DNA from: Verrucomicrobiota bacterium
GTDB lineage: Bacteria; Verrucomicrobiota; Verrucomicrobiia; Verrucomicrobiales; Verrucomicrobiaceae
Length of the DNA: 41,367 bases
Direction: 5' to 3'
Assembly (NCBI GenBank): GCA_009885695.1
Contig: VFKE01000044.1
Coordinates: forward strand, 1 to 41,367
The translations under genes and the position numbers were made by a program. The notes beneath the pieces were generated by a model. It was not told where the DNA came from, searched no databases, and saw only the letters and a list, made by a program, of their open reading frames with translations. Numbering within the stretch: the first letter of the stretch is position 1; every line of letters starts with the position of its first letter. Of this stretch, positions 1-7,910 are shown one piece after another.

Positions 1-116
1 AATCATCCGTCTGCGTATAGCAGCCAACTACTGACTGGAGAGCCGGATGAGGGAGACCCGCCCGTCCGGTTCGGTGGGAGGGGTGGCGCAACTCAATGCG
101 CCGTCCCTACCTCAAC
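1..116 (+). mobile_element. Group II intron, 3' end (domains V and VI)
   Basis: Bases 40-72 fold as a group II intron domain V. GAGCCGGA (40-47) pairs with TCCGGTTC (65-72), including the G-T wobble of the catalytic AGC triad, and the hairpin is capped by a GAGA-type tetraloop. It is followed by a domain VI-like hairpin in which GGCGCA pairs with TGCGCC around the loop ACTCAA. An unpaired A at about 109 is a candidate branch point, and an AC end at 115-116 lies seven bases further on, which fits the usual AY 3' terminus. The intron body, with any reverse transcriptase gene, would lie upstream of the window on the same strand. The exact 3' boundary is inferred from the fold. Confidence 0.8.
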
Positions 117-270
117 CCTCGTCAGCTTCTGGCACTCAATGGCGAGAGACAATGGCGGCTTATTTATAGCGCCCCCACTTGCTGACTCCGTTCATGCGTA
201 AGCCCTAGTCAGGCTATGGATGACTGTGATCATGATTGACATTTTCAGCGCATCCTGCGAGCCTGCCCTC

Positions 271-1182
271 ATGAACACTCGCCGCCGTTTTCTTCATCGC
301 AGTGCCGCCGCAGCCGTCGGCGCGCTTGGTTATTCCGCCCTTCCGGGAGCGGCTGGAGCTGCAAGTGCCGACAGCATTTCCTTCGGACTCTGCACCTACA
401 TGTGGGGATCGGAATGGGACGTGCCGACGATCATTGCCAATTTGACCAAGCTGCATATCCATGGTGTGGAATTGCGCGTGAAGCAGGCTCACATGGTCGA
501 GACGTCGCTCAATCCCGGGCAGCGCGCGAAGGTGCGGGCGCAGTTTGAAGAAGGTGGAATCAAAGTCGTGGGCATCGGCACCAATGCGGAGTTTGATTCG
601 CCTGATCCGGCAAAGCTGATTGCAAACATCGATCTGGCGAAGCAATACATCAGGCTCAGCCACGACATTGGCGGCAGCGGAATAAAGGTGAAGCCCAACT
701 ACTTTCATGACAAGAAGGAAGGCGTTCCGCGAGAGAAGACCTTGGAGCAGATCGGAAAGTCACTTGCCGAAATCGGGGGTTTCGCATTGGGTTTTGACCA
801 GGAAATCCGGCTCGAGGTTCACGGCGATGTGACCGCACTCGCGGACATTCGCAAGATCATGGAAGTCGCGAAGTCCGACAATGTGCGGGTTTGCTGGAAT
901 TCGAACCCCGCCGATCTGGAGGGCGACGGCATCGAGAAGAACTTTGCCATGGTGAGGGACTATCTTGGCCATACCACGCACGTTCATGAACTCGGTGGAG
1001 ATGGAAAGAACAGCGGTGGTGAGCCATATCCATATGACAAGCTGGCGAAACTCCTGGTAGACGCTGACTACGACGGCTGGGTGCTCATGGAAGCTTCCTC
1101 CAAGCCTGAGGACAAAGTCAAGGCTCTGGGTGAACAGAAGGCATTGTGGGAGAAGTTGCTGGCTGCGGCAAGAAAGGCTTGA
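271..1182 (+). CDS. Exported sugar phosphate isomerase/epimerase (xylose isomerase-like TIM barrel)
   Basis: This 303-residue protein carries a twin-arginine signal: RRRFLHRS at residues 4-11, an alanine-rich hydrophobic stretch and an AGA-type cleavage region near residue 30. The mature part resembles the xylose isomerase-like TIM barrel (AP endonuclease family 2). Likely metal-site acidic and histidine residues sit in the strands GVELRV (E68), RLEVHGDV, HVHELGGDG and VLMEASS. Such exported proteins are abundant in Verrucomicrobia and Planctomycetes and are presumed to act on sugars; the substrate cannot be read from the sequence. An upstream in-frame ATG at 220 would put 17 non-signal residues ahead of the Tat motif, so the ATG at 271 is preferred. 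The gene is monocistronic, between the intron end and glmS. Confidence 0.85.
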   Translation: MNTRRRFLHRSAAAAVGALGYSALPGAAGAASADSISFGLCTYMWGSEWDVPTIIANLTKLHIHGVELRVKQAHMVETSLNPGQRAKVRAQFEEGGIKVVGIGTNAEFDSPDPAKLIANIDLAKQYIRLSHDIGGSGIKVKPNYFHDKKEGVPREKTLEQIGKSLAEIGGFALGFDQEIRLEVHGDVTALADIRKIMEVAKSDNVRVCWNSNPADLEGDGIEKNFAMVRDYLGHTTHVHELGGDGKNSGGEPYPYDKLAKLLVDADYDGWVLMEASSKPEDKVKALGEQKALWEKLLAAARKA

Positions 1183-1267
1183 TATTTTGTGCGCAGATTA
1201 TCGTCAAGGTTTGTTCGGCCAGTGGAAGTGATTCGATTCATGATTTCTCCTGCAATGAGGCGGGCAT

Positions 1268-1296
1268 TTGACCCCGAAGGCCAAACGTCCTAGGTT
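1268..1296 (+). promoter_or_regulatory. Predicted sigma-70-type promoter of glmS
   Basis: TTGACC (1268-1273) and TAGGTT (1291-1296) are separated by 17 bases, the optimal spacing, and lie 24 bases upstream of the glmS ATG. A start site near 1303 would leave a leader of about 17 bases, so there is no room for a glmS ribozyme. This rests on consensus matching only. Confidence 0.35.
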
Positions 1297-1319
1297 TCCG
1301 TCATCTGTTTATTAAATTC

Positions 1320-3170
1320 ATGTGCGGCATTGTAGGATATATCGGTAAACGGCAGGCGAGCCCCATTCTTCTGGATGGATTGCGACGGCTGGAATATCGC
1401 GGCTACGACTCAGCGGGGATGGCGCTGAACTCGGGAGGTTCCTTGCAAATTCTTCGTCGCGCGGGGCGCATCGAAAATCTGAGGCAACTGGTGGCTGAGG
1501 TGCAGCCGCTGAGCGACACGGGAATCAGTCACACGCGGTGGGCAACGCACGGCGCGCCCACGGATGAGAACGCGCACCCGCATCGCGACCAGTCGGGCAA
1601 TCTGGCGCTGGTTCACAATGGCGTCATTGAGAACTACATCACCCTGCGTGACGGATTGAAGGCGGAGGGGCACACTTTTACCTCTGAAACGGATACGGAG
1701 GTGTTGGCTCACCTCGTTGGGTACTATTATGATTTGTCAGACGAGAAGGATGCCGCGCTGCGGCTTTCGTCGGCCGTGCAGCGCGCTCTGTCACGCGTCA
1801 AGGGGACCTATGGTATCGCGGTGATGCACGTGGATGCGCCGGACGTAATCGTTGGCGCGCGCCTGGGAAGTCCACTCGTGGTCGGCCTCGGCGAGGGTGA
1901 ACATTTTCTCGCGAGTGATGTGTCAGCGATTGTGGCGCACACACGTGATGTGATATATCTGAACGATTACGACATGGTCACGCTGCGGCGCGACGGTTTC
2001 GAGGTGAAATCGCTCGAAGGCGGCAGCGCGCAGGTGCAGGTGAGTCACGTGGACTTTGACGTGGCCGAGGCGGAGAAGGGGGACTTCCCGCACTACATGC
2101 TCAAGGAGATTTATGAGCAACCGGCCTCGCTGCGCAACGCCATGCGCGGGCGTCTGTCACGCGAGGAGGCCACGGCGGTTCTCGGCGGCCTGCAGATGAC
2201 TCCACGCGAGCTCAGGGATGTTGAGCGCATCATCTTCAGCGGCTGCGGCACGGCGTATCATGCGGGCATGGTCGGCGAGTATCTCATGGAGTCGCTCGCT
2301 CGCATTCCGACCGAGGTTGAAATTGCCAGTGAGTTTCGCTACCGGAATGTCCCTACGGACAAAAACACGCTGCAGTTCGTCATCAGTCAGAGCGGTGAGA
2401 CCATCGACACCCTGGCCGCGTTGCGCGAGGCCAAGCGCAAGGGCCTGCGAGTTCTCGGCCTGGTCAACAATGTGGCCAGCACCATCGCGCGTGAGACTGA
2501 CGGTGGAATTTACATTCACGCCGGTCCCGAGATCGGCGTGGCGGCGACCAAGAGCTTTACCTCGCAGGTGGCGGTGCTCACGCTGTTGAGCCTGCTGTTC
2601 GGCCGCATCCGGCATCTTTCCACCACGGATGGCCTGGAGATGATTGATGAACTTGAGGCATTGCCGGACAAAATCACATCCATACTCAATCAGACGGATC
2701 ACATCCGCGAGATTGCAAAAAAATATGCGCACGTCGAGGGCATGCTTTTCCTGGGGCGCCAGGCAAACTATCCGGTCGCCATGGAAGGCGCACTCAAGAT
2801 GAAAGAGATCAGCTATATCTACGCGAGCGGTCACCCGAGCGCGGAGTTGAAGCACGGTATCATCGCGCTGGTGAAGCCCGAACTGCCGAGTGTTTTCATC
2901 GCACCCGATGACGCAGTCTTCGACAAGAACGTCAGCAACATCGAGGAAGTCAAGGCGCGCAAGGGACCGGTGATCGCCGTTACGACGGAAGGGCAGACAA
3001 AACTTGAACGAATCGCCGATGATGTCATCTACATACCATCGTGCCCGTCTATTCTCAGCCCTTTGCTCACTGTGATCCCGTTGCAATTACTGGCCTATCA
3101 TCTGGCCGTGGAACGCGGCTGCGATGTGGACAAGCCGCGCAACCTCGCCAAGAGCGTAACCGTCGAGTGA
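1320..3170 (+). CDS. glmS: Glutamine-fructose-6-phosphate aminotransferase (isomerizing)
   Basis: GlmS makes glucosamine-6-phosphate from fructose-6-phosphate and glutamine, the first step towards UDP-GlcNAc for peptidoglycan and LPS. The 616-residue length is typical. MCGIVGYIG places the nucleophile Cys2 directly after the initiator Met. The N-terminal class II glutamine amidotransferase domain (about 1-230) shows RRLEYRGYDSAG and HTRWATHG. Two SIS sugar-isomerase domains follow (about 290-425 and 460-600), with SQSGET and the conserved C-terminus DKPRNLAKSVTVE. The stop codon overlaps the ATG of the next gene (TGATG), so the two are probably translationally coupled. No ribozyme-like leader is visible. 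Confidence 0.98.
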   Translation: MCGIVGYIGKRQASPILLDGLRRLEYRGYDSAGMALNSGGSLQILRRAGRIENLRQLVAEVQPLSDTGISHTRWATHGAPTDENAHPHRDQSGNLALVHNGVIENYITLRDGLKAEGHTFTSETDTEVLAHLVGYYYDLSDEKDAALRLSSAVQRALSRVKGTYGIAVMHVDAPDVIVGARLGSPLVVGLGEGEHFLASDVSAIVAHTRDVIYLNDYDMVTLRRDGFEVKSLEGGSAQVQVSHVDFDVAEAEKGDFPHYMLKEIYEQPASLRNAMRGRLSREEATAVLGGLQMTPRELRDVERIIFSGCGTAYHAGMVGEYLMESLARIPTEVEIASEFRYRNVPTDKNTLQFVISQSGETIDTLAALREAKRKGLRVLGLVNNVASTIARETDGGIYIHAGPEIGVAATKSFTSQVAVLTLLSLLFGRIRHLSTTDGLEMIDELEALPDKITSILNQTDHIREIAKKYAHVEGMLFLGRQANYPVAMEGALKMKEISYIYASGHPSAELKHGIIALVKPELPSVFIAPDDAVFDKNVSNIEEVKARKGPVIAVTTEGQTKLERIADDVIYIPSCPSILSPLLTVIPLQLLAYHLAVERGCDVDKPRNLAKSVTVE

Positions 3171-3940
3171 TGCGCGGACTCATCCAGGCGGCTGTTATCG
3201 CGCTGGCGTTGTGCGGTAATCAGACGATCGCGCAGGAATCGCAGGCTCTCTCTGGCCCCAACCTGGCCCTGACACCCGGGGATTTCCTCGACAATGTGGG
3301 CAAGAAGGCCAAGGCGCGATGGCGGCAACTCTATCGTGAGGCTCCGCCGGCGACTCCGTCTGATCGGTTGCGTGTGGCATTCATGCTCGGCGCTCTGGTG
3401 GGTGATTCGTATCTTGCCCAGAAGGCGGGCGACAGCCAGCAGTTCAAGAATACGAATCAAGACCTGATCAACTATTGCCGCGTGCTCGGGATGGGAGAAA
3501 AGGTGACGCCCGGGTTTCTTGCTGCGGCCAAGGTGGCTGAACGGGAGGACTGGCCTGCAGTCCGACAGCTTGTCTCCGAATCGCAGGCGTTAATCGAGAA
3601 CCTTCTCAACGAGCAGCGCGATGAGGATCTCGCGGCTCTGGTCGAGCTTGGCATGTGGATGCGGCTTTTTGAAATTACGACCGTCATCATCACGAATGAC
3701 GATGAGTTTGCTAACAAAAACCTCTGCATTGGTTCCGTGCCCCTGCTCAACAGCCTCAAGGCGCGCTATGACAGGCTTGGCGAAGCCACGCGCGAAAGTG
3801 TTACCATCTCAAAACTAGGGGCTGTGCTCGAAATCCTGCAACGTCACTGGGCGAACTCGGATGGCCATCCCAGTGCGGAATTGGTGGGCATGACTTCGGA
3901 GAAGCTCGCCTTCTTGATGAACCGCCTTACGCAGAAGTGA
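3170..3940 (+). CDS. Secreted hypothetical protein coupled to glmS
   Basis: This is a 256-residue protein with a cleavable signal peptide at residues 1-21 (MRGLIQAAVIALALC, then a TIAQ cleavage region). The rest is mostly alpha-helical and rich in charged residues, and I recognise no catalytic motif or named domain. The start at 3170 is chosen because its ATG overlaps the glmS stop codon by one base and leads straight into the signal peptide; the upstream in-frame ATG at 3041 lies inside glmS. The coupling suggests a periplasmic or envelope role expressed with amino-sugar synthesis, but that is inference from position only. Its 3' end overlaps the end of the convergent GNAT gene by 14 bases. 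Confidence 0.75.
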   Translation: MRGLIQAAVIALALCGNQTIAQESQALSGPNLALTPGDFLDNVGKKAKARWRQLYREAPPATPSDRLRVAFMLGALVGDSYLAQKAGDSQQFKNTNQDLINYCRVLGMGEKVTPGFLAAAKVAEREDWPAVRQLVSESQALIENLLNEQRDEDLAALVELGMWMRLFEITTVIITNDDEFANKNLCIGSVPLLNSLKARYDRLGEATRESVTISKLGAVLEILQRHWANSDGHPSAELVGMTSEKLAFLMNRLTQK

Positions 3941-4988
3941 GTGGCTTTGTCATGAGGTAGTCGTCCATGACGAAGCCTTCGCCGATGACGGTGCGCACTT
4001 CCGATTCAAAATGAAATCCGGCCCGCACATAGGAGCGGATCGCGCGTGAGTTCAGCCGGTTCACGCGCAGGTTGATGCGGGATAGCCCATGCGCGCGGGC
4101 CGCATCCTCCACCCAATGCAAGGTCTGCGCGCCGATACCATGCCCATGGCGTTGCGGCAGCAGATAGAGTTTGTGCAGGAATGCGCAATTCGTGGCGGCG
4201 AGCGCTTCCCACGCGACGTAGCCGATGTTTTCCGATCCTTCGCGAATCAGCGCGTATTGCACCCCGCGCGTCGTGATGTCTTCTTTCAGGGCCTGGGGTG
4301 AGTAACTCTTGCCCAACATGTAATCGATCTGTGCCGTGCTGATGATGGAAGGATAAACCTCGGGCCAAATCGCATGGGCCAGCCGGGATAATTCCTCGAT
4401 GTCAGCCACGCCAGCCGGTACGATCCTGATTTTTCCCGCCGACGGGACAGGATGTTTCACGGCCCATGCTAATGCGGACTCCCATGCCTCTCGATCATCA
4501 GCAGGGCTGAGGCGGGCGAGATTATGCGCGATATCTGTGCGGCGCGGCTTGATCAGGAGTTCCTTTCGCACCTGCTCGAGGTCCGGTGCAAATTCCGTTT
4601 CGTTGAGAAGCTGCTTGGCCAGATACCAGCAAGCCCACGCCCGCCAGGTGCGGAGTTCTTTGTGCGGGTCCACCATGCGAGTGGCCAGATGCTGGAAGTG
4701 CCGGCGCGGGTTTCCGATGAAGCGACCATTCGGGCGGCGTTGCAAAATCCACGCTACCGCATGGTAAGGTTTCACATCACCGTTTAACTGAACATCGGGA
4801 AAGTTACACGAGAGGGCGCGGTTGATCAGCAGCAGCGCCTTGGCTGGAAAGCCGGCAAGCCAGAGTGACTGTGCGTATTTCAGCGCGGTATCGTAGAAAA
4901 TCTTGCTCCGATCCGCGCCGAGCGCGTGGATATCATCGTGGGTAAACACGCGATCCTGTGGCAGAAGAAAGGGGCAGGGGGAGAGCAT
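3927..4988 (-). CDS. GNAT-family N-acetyltransferase with an extra N-terminal helical domain
   Basis: The C-terminal part (from about residue 205) is a GNAT domain. It shows the acetyl-CoA pyrophosphate-binding loop QRHGHGIGAQTL, the following helix, and the RLNSRAIRSYVRAGF motif common in GNAT enzymes. The first 190 or so residues form a separate helical region with no recognisable motif (YAQSLWLAGFPAKALLL, then WRAWACWYLAKQLL); repeat-like helical pairs are possible. The acceptor substrate is unknown. The ATG at 4988 is used; an in-frame TTG at 5000 would add four residues, and neither has a clear Shine-Dalgarno site. The gene converges on the secreted protein downstream of glmS. Confidence 0.8.
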   Translation of the reverse strand: MLSPCPFLLPQDRVFTHDDIHALGADRSKIFYDTALKYAQSLWLAGFPAKALLLINRALSCNFPDVQLNGDVKPYHAVAWILQRRPNGRFIGNPRRHFQHLATRMVDPHKELRTWRAWACWYLAKQLLNETEFAPDLEQVRKELLIKPRRTDIAHNLARLSPADDREAWESALAWAVKHPVPSAGKIRIVPAGVADIEELSRLAHAIWPEVYPSIISTAQIDYMLGKSYSPQALKEDITTRGVQYALIREGSENIGYVAWEALAATNCAFLHKLYLLPQRHGHGIGAQTLHWVEDAARAHGLSRINLRVNRLNSRAIRSYVRAGFHFESEVRTVIGEGFVMDDYLMTKPLTSA

Positions 4989-5030
4989 CCAATTAATCAA
5001 GGATGAAGGATGTTTTGATTCTTAGCCTGG

Positions 5031-5276
5031 CTATCCTCCCTGCACGGGCGGCATGATGGCAACCTCCGCTCCAGCGTGCAGGCGGGCATCGCGTTTCACG
5101 TAGGTCTGATCGACCGCAACTAGCAGGCTTGTTTCCCAGTCCTTCAACTTCGGCCATCGCAATATCAATTGGTCGAGGATGTCACTCACCCGCGCGTCCG
5201 CTTTTGTTTCTAAATCAACTTCATCGCTGCCGGTCACATCGCGCAGCACGGAGAAGAACAACACCCGCACATTCAT
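5031..5276 (-). CDS. moaD: MoaD/ThiS-family sulfur carrier protein (molybdopterin synthase small subunit-like)
   Basis: This is an 81-residue ubiquitin-like beta-grasp protein starting MNVRVLFFSVLRDVTG and ending in the di-glycine PPVQGG, the tail that is adenylated and thiocarboxylated in MoaD and ThiS. The F-F-x-x-L-R-D pattern near the N-terminus favours MoaD over ThiS. Its ATG overlaps the hpt stop codon (ATGA), so it is translationally coupled to hpt. No other molybdopterin gene lies in the window, so its partner (a MoaE-like subunit or another sulfur acceptor) is not shown here. Confidence 0.85.
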   Translation of the reverse strand: MNVRVLFFSVLRDVTGSDEVDLETKADARVSDILDQLILRWPKLKDWETSLLVAVDQTYVKRDARLHAGAEVAIMPPVQGG

Positions 5277-5839
5277 GACTGGGGCAGACGGCCGGGGTTG
5301 AGAATGCCGATGCAGGGAAGATTGCGGTAGTGACCCTGATAGTCCATGCCGTAGCCTACCACGAATTCATCTTCAATCTCGAAGCCCACGTAATCCACCG
5401 GCACCTCCCGCTCGCGCTGGCGGCGTTTGCTCAGGAGCACCGCCACCCGCAGCGTATCCGGCTTGCACTCCGCCAGGATGCGCTCGCGCACCGTGGCCAG
5501 CGTCAGGCCGGTATCGAGGATGTCGTCGATCAGCAGCACATGGCGCGTCGTGAGGTCAAAGGGCAGCGTCTGCGCCATCTGCACGCGGCCGGTGGAATTT
5601 GTTCCGCCATGGTAGCTGCTGACGGTCAGCGTATGCAGACGCACCGGCAAATCGATGGAACGCAACAAATCCGCGACGAAGAATAGCGCGCCATCCATCA
5701 GCGTCACCACGCTCAATTCGCCGCCGGCAAAGTCACGCTCGATTTCGCGCGCCATGTCCGCCACCCGACGCTGGATCGTTTCCGCGTTCAGCAGAACCCG
5801 GTCAAGGCTGGAAAGAACACCTGCAACTGCTTTGCTCAT
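5273..5839 (-). CDS. hpt: Hypoxanthine-guanine phosphoribosyltransferase
   Basis: Hpt is a purine salvage enzyme that converts hypoxanthine or guanine plus PRPP to IMP or GMP. Its 188 residues match the bacterial Hpt length. The PRPP-binding loop VLLIDDILDTGLTL is at residues 101-114, the flexible-loop Ser-Tyr pair is in VSSYHGGT (73-80), and the purine-binding C-terminal segment EFVVGYGMDY is at 158-167. It is the first gene of a two-gene operon with moaD, with overlapping stop and start. It diverges from pdxH with only 16 bases between the two start codons, so the promoters must overlap or lie inside the coding regions. Confidence 0.95.
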   Translation of the reverse strand: MSKAVAGVLSSLDRVLLNAETIQRRVADMAREIERDFAGGELSVVTLMDGALFFVADLLRSIDLPVRLHTLTVSSYHGGTNSTGRVQMAQTLPFDLTTRHVLLIDDILDTGLTLATVRERILAECKPDTLRVAVLLSKRRQREREVPVDYVGFEIEDEFVVGYGMDYQGHYRNLPCIGILNPGRLPQS

Positions 5840-5855
5840 GTGGTAAATAGCATGG

Positions 5856-6530
5856 ATGTCCGTCTTCTATCCATCAACCCCGCCTTCTGGCAAACCGAAT
5901 CTCGCCGACCTGCGCTTGAATTACGAAAAGGGTGCGCTGGACGAGGCGACGCTGCCAGCGGATCCCTTCGTGCTGTTCAAGCTGTGGCTGGATGATGCCA
6001 TGGCGGCCGGCGTGGCGGAGCCGAACGCCATGACGCTGGCGACCGTGTCGGTGGACGGCCAGCCATCCTCGCGCACGGTGCTGCTGAAAGGCTTTGATGC
6101 CCGTGGCTTCTCCTTCTTCACGAACTACCAGAGTCGCAAGGGGCGCGAACTCGCGGTCAATCCGAAAGCCGCGCTCACGATCTTGTGGAAGGAGCGTGAG
6201 CGCCAGATTTGCCTGCGTGGCACCGTGAGTCTGCTGAGTCGCGAGGAATCCGATGCGTATTTTCAAAGCCGCCCTTATGGCAGCCAGATCGGCGCATGGG
6301 CCAGCGAACAGAGCGAGTGCATTCCGGATCGGGCCTGGTTGGAAAGTCGCGAGCGGGAATTGATGGCGAAACATCCAGAGGGCAAAGTTCCTCTCCCGCC
6401 GAACTGGGGCGGTTATATGCTCTCGCCCGATGAGATGGAATTCTGGCAAGGGCGGCCGAGCCGATTGCATGATCGGATACATTTTGAGCGTCGTGGAGAT
6501 GGATGGCAGCACTGTCGCTTGAGTCCCTGA
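5856..6530 (+). CDS. pdxH: Pyridoxamine/pyridoxine 5'-phosphate oxidase
   Basis: PdxH is an FMN-dependent oxidase that makes pyridoxal 5'-phosphate. Its 224 residues match the family. Visible signatures are the FMN-binding segment SSRTVLLKGFDARGF, FFTNYQSRKGREL, and the C-terminal hallmark FWQGRPSRLHDRI followed by a terminal RLSP. The ATG at 5856 is in frame; the ATG four bases earlier is in another frame. marC follows after 11 bases on the same strand, so the two probably share a transcript. Confidence 0.96.
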   Translation: MSVFYPSTPPSGKPNLADLRLNYEKGALDEATLPADPFVLFKLWLDDAMAAGVAEPNAMTLATVSVDGQPSSRTVLLKGFDARGFSFFTNYQSRKGRELAVNPKAALTILWKERERQICLRGTVSLLSREESDAYFQSRPYGSQIGAWASEQSECIPDRAWLESRERELMAKHPEGKVPLPPNWGGYMLSPDEMEFWQGRPSRLHDRIHFERRGDGWQHCRLSP

Positions 6531-6541
6531 ACCTTTTTATT

Positions 6542-7144
6542 ATGAACACCCCCGCCTGGCTCAGCGCATTCATCTTGCTGCTGCTGGTGCTTGATCCCAT
6601 CGGGAACGTGCCAGTGATGATGGCGTTGATGCGCAACGTGGATCCCGCACGGCGATCACGCGTAATTCTCCGGGAGTGTGTGATTGCCTTGTTGTTGCTG
6701 CTGCTTTTTCTCGGAATGGGCGCAAAGGTTCTGCAACTGCTCGGCCTGTCGCAAAGTTCCGTGGGCATCGCGGGTGGAATCATTTTGTTCCTCATCGCAC
6801 TGCGGATGGTTTTTGAATCATCGGAGAATGTGTTTGGTGGACTGCCGCAGGGTGAACCCTTCATCGTGCCCATTGCCGTGCCCTTTCTCGCAGGGCCATC
6901 GGCGCTGGGCACGGTGATCTTGCTGGGCACCAAGGAATCCCTCAGCCCCATGCACGCCGGGTTGGCTCTGGTGCTGGCGATGGGTGTGACTGCGGTGGTG
7001 CTGCTGGCTGGGCAGAAAATCGTGAAACTGGTGGGCGAGCGTGGGGTGGACGCACTGCAGCGGCTCATGGGCCTGCTGCTGACGGCGATTGCCGTGGAGA
7101 TGTTTTTGAACGGGTTGATGCAGTTTCTGCATGCGGCGAAATGA
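6542..7144 (+). CDS. MarC-family integral membrane protein
   Basis: This 200-residue protein has about six hydrophobic segments. It begins MNTPAWLSAFILLLLVLDPIGNVP, and the DPIGN motif in the first membrane helix is typical of MarC/UPF0056 proteins. The second half has PFLAGPSALGTVILL. The family is widespread with no firmly established transport function; the old link to multiple antibiotic resistance in E. coli is not supported by later genetics. The ATG at 6542 fits the family N-terminus, while an in-frame ATG at 6503 lies inside pdxH. Confidence 0.9.
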   Translation: MNTPAWLSAFILLLLVLDPIGNVPVMMALMRNVDPARRSRVILRECVIALLLLLLFLGMGAKVLQLLGLSQSSVGIAGGIILFLIALRMVFESSENVFGGLPQGEPFIVPIAVPFLAGPSALGTVILLGTKESLSPMHAGLALVLAMGVTAVVLLAGQKIVKLVGERGVDALQRLMGLLLTAIAVEMFLNGLMQFLHAAK

Positions 7145-7171
7145 TCATCATCCGCGAATCAGGCTGCCATC

Positions 7172-7297
7172 AGAGCATTTTCAAAAATGACGCAGCCGCA
7201 TCTCGCAAGAGTGCGGGAAGAAACCACGGCAGCCAGCGAAGCATGCCTATTCCCCGCGTTCTTACGAACGCGGCTACGAAATTATTTAAACCGCTCC
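7172..7297 (+). repeat. AGAGC-type palindromic element, copy 1 (short form)
   Basis: This is a 126-base member of a dispersed family. Its left end is AGAGCATTTT...GCAGCCGCATCTCGCAAGAGTGCGGG and its right end is CCGCGTTCTTACGAACGCGG followed by CTACG and AT-rich sequence ending in GCTCC. The two ends form imperfect terminal inverted repeats, each carrying its own hairpin (CTCGCAAGAG type and GTTCTTACGAAC). The core CACGGCAGCCAGCGAAGCATGCCTA is shared with copies 2, 4 and 5. It lies between marC and the tRNA-Asn gene. Orientation is arbitrary. Confidence 0.85.
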
Positions 7298-7394
7298 AGC
7301 CAAGTTTTTGATCTGGCCCCGGTTTTGAGCATCGTTCTTGCAGTGGAGTTTTCCCTTGCACAGCGACATCGGGACAGTATCCTCTGTGCTCGTT

Positions 7395-7469
7395 TCCTGA
7401 GTAGCTCAGCGGTAGAGCGGGTGGCTGTTAACCACCATGTCGTAGGTTCGATCCCTACCTCAGGAGCCA
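7395..7469 (+). tRNA. tRNA-Asn (GUU), CCA encoded
   Basis: A complete cloverleaf can be drawn. The acceptor stem is TCCTGAG/CTCAGGA (7395-7401 with 7459-7465). The D-stem is GCTC/GAGC. The anticodon stem GGTGG/CCACC carries the loop CTGTTAA, with anticodon GTT at 7427-7429. The T-stem is GTAGG/CCTAC with loop TTCGATC. The discriminator base is G7466 and the CCA is encoded at 7467-7469. There is no extended variable arm. Confidence 0.97.
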
Positions 7470-7721
7470 TTTTTTTGAGCCGAGCGCCATTGGCATGTTC
7501 TGAATGGAGCGCGGACTTTTCAGCCCGCTGCGTACCCTGGAAACTTACGAGAATATTTCTCGAGGAAAACTTGGTCGCGAGCCCGATGACGCCTGAAGTT
7601 GCCGAGCGTTTTGCGCGGGCGGCTTCGTAAAGCTGCTCTTTATCGCTTTGAGACCACGGTTAGTTAAAACAGGTCTGCATATTAATTGGAAGAATCGTTT
7701 ACTTGAGAGCGGATCCAGCCG

Positions 7722-7868
7722 TTACTGATCAGGGAGCGCACGCCTCTGATGCCTGCCCAGCAGATTCTGCACTTCGTGTTCGCGCGCCACGCGCATCCAT
7801 TCAATGATGCGTGAACGCGTCCGGCCCACCGCCTAGCCAATCTGTTCGAGGGTATGGGAAACGCTGAA
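7722..7868 (-). pseudogene. Decayed helix-turn-helix-like fragment
   Basis: Read on the minus strand, 49 codons encode FSVSHTLEQIG, an in-frame TAG, then AVGRTRSRIIEWMRVA and EHEVQNLLGRHQRR, ending at TAA (7722-7724). The pattern LEQIG-x-AVGRTRSRI looks like a helix-turn-helix recognition region. There is no start codon, another TAG lies immediately upstream, and the frame is interrupted inside the motif, so this would be a remnant. The match is by eye only; it could be chance coding potential. Confidence 0.3.
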
Positions 7869-7874
7869 CTAGGA

Positions 7875-7902
7875 GTAGAAGCGATGCCCTCGTCGCTTCT
7901 AC
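7875..7902. repeat. Perfect 10-bp hairpin
   Basis: GTAGAAGCGA and TCGCTTCTAC form a perfect 10-bp stem around an 8-base loop (TGCCCTCG). It has no downstream T-tract, so it is not a classic terminator. It sits directly before repeat copy 2 and resembles a REP-type palindrome. Confidence 0.6.
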
Positions 7903-7910
7903 TTGCGATC

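Noticed and set aside
1183-1319. glmS ribozyme in the glmS leader
   Set aside because: The gap to the previous gene is 137 bases and the predicted start site leaves about 17 bases of leader; no ribozyme core sequence is visible.
7187-7630. 147-codon plus-strand open frame spanning tRNA-Asn
   Set aside because: It runs through a palindromic repeat and the tRNA gene, and its translation has no coding character.
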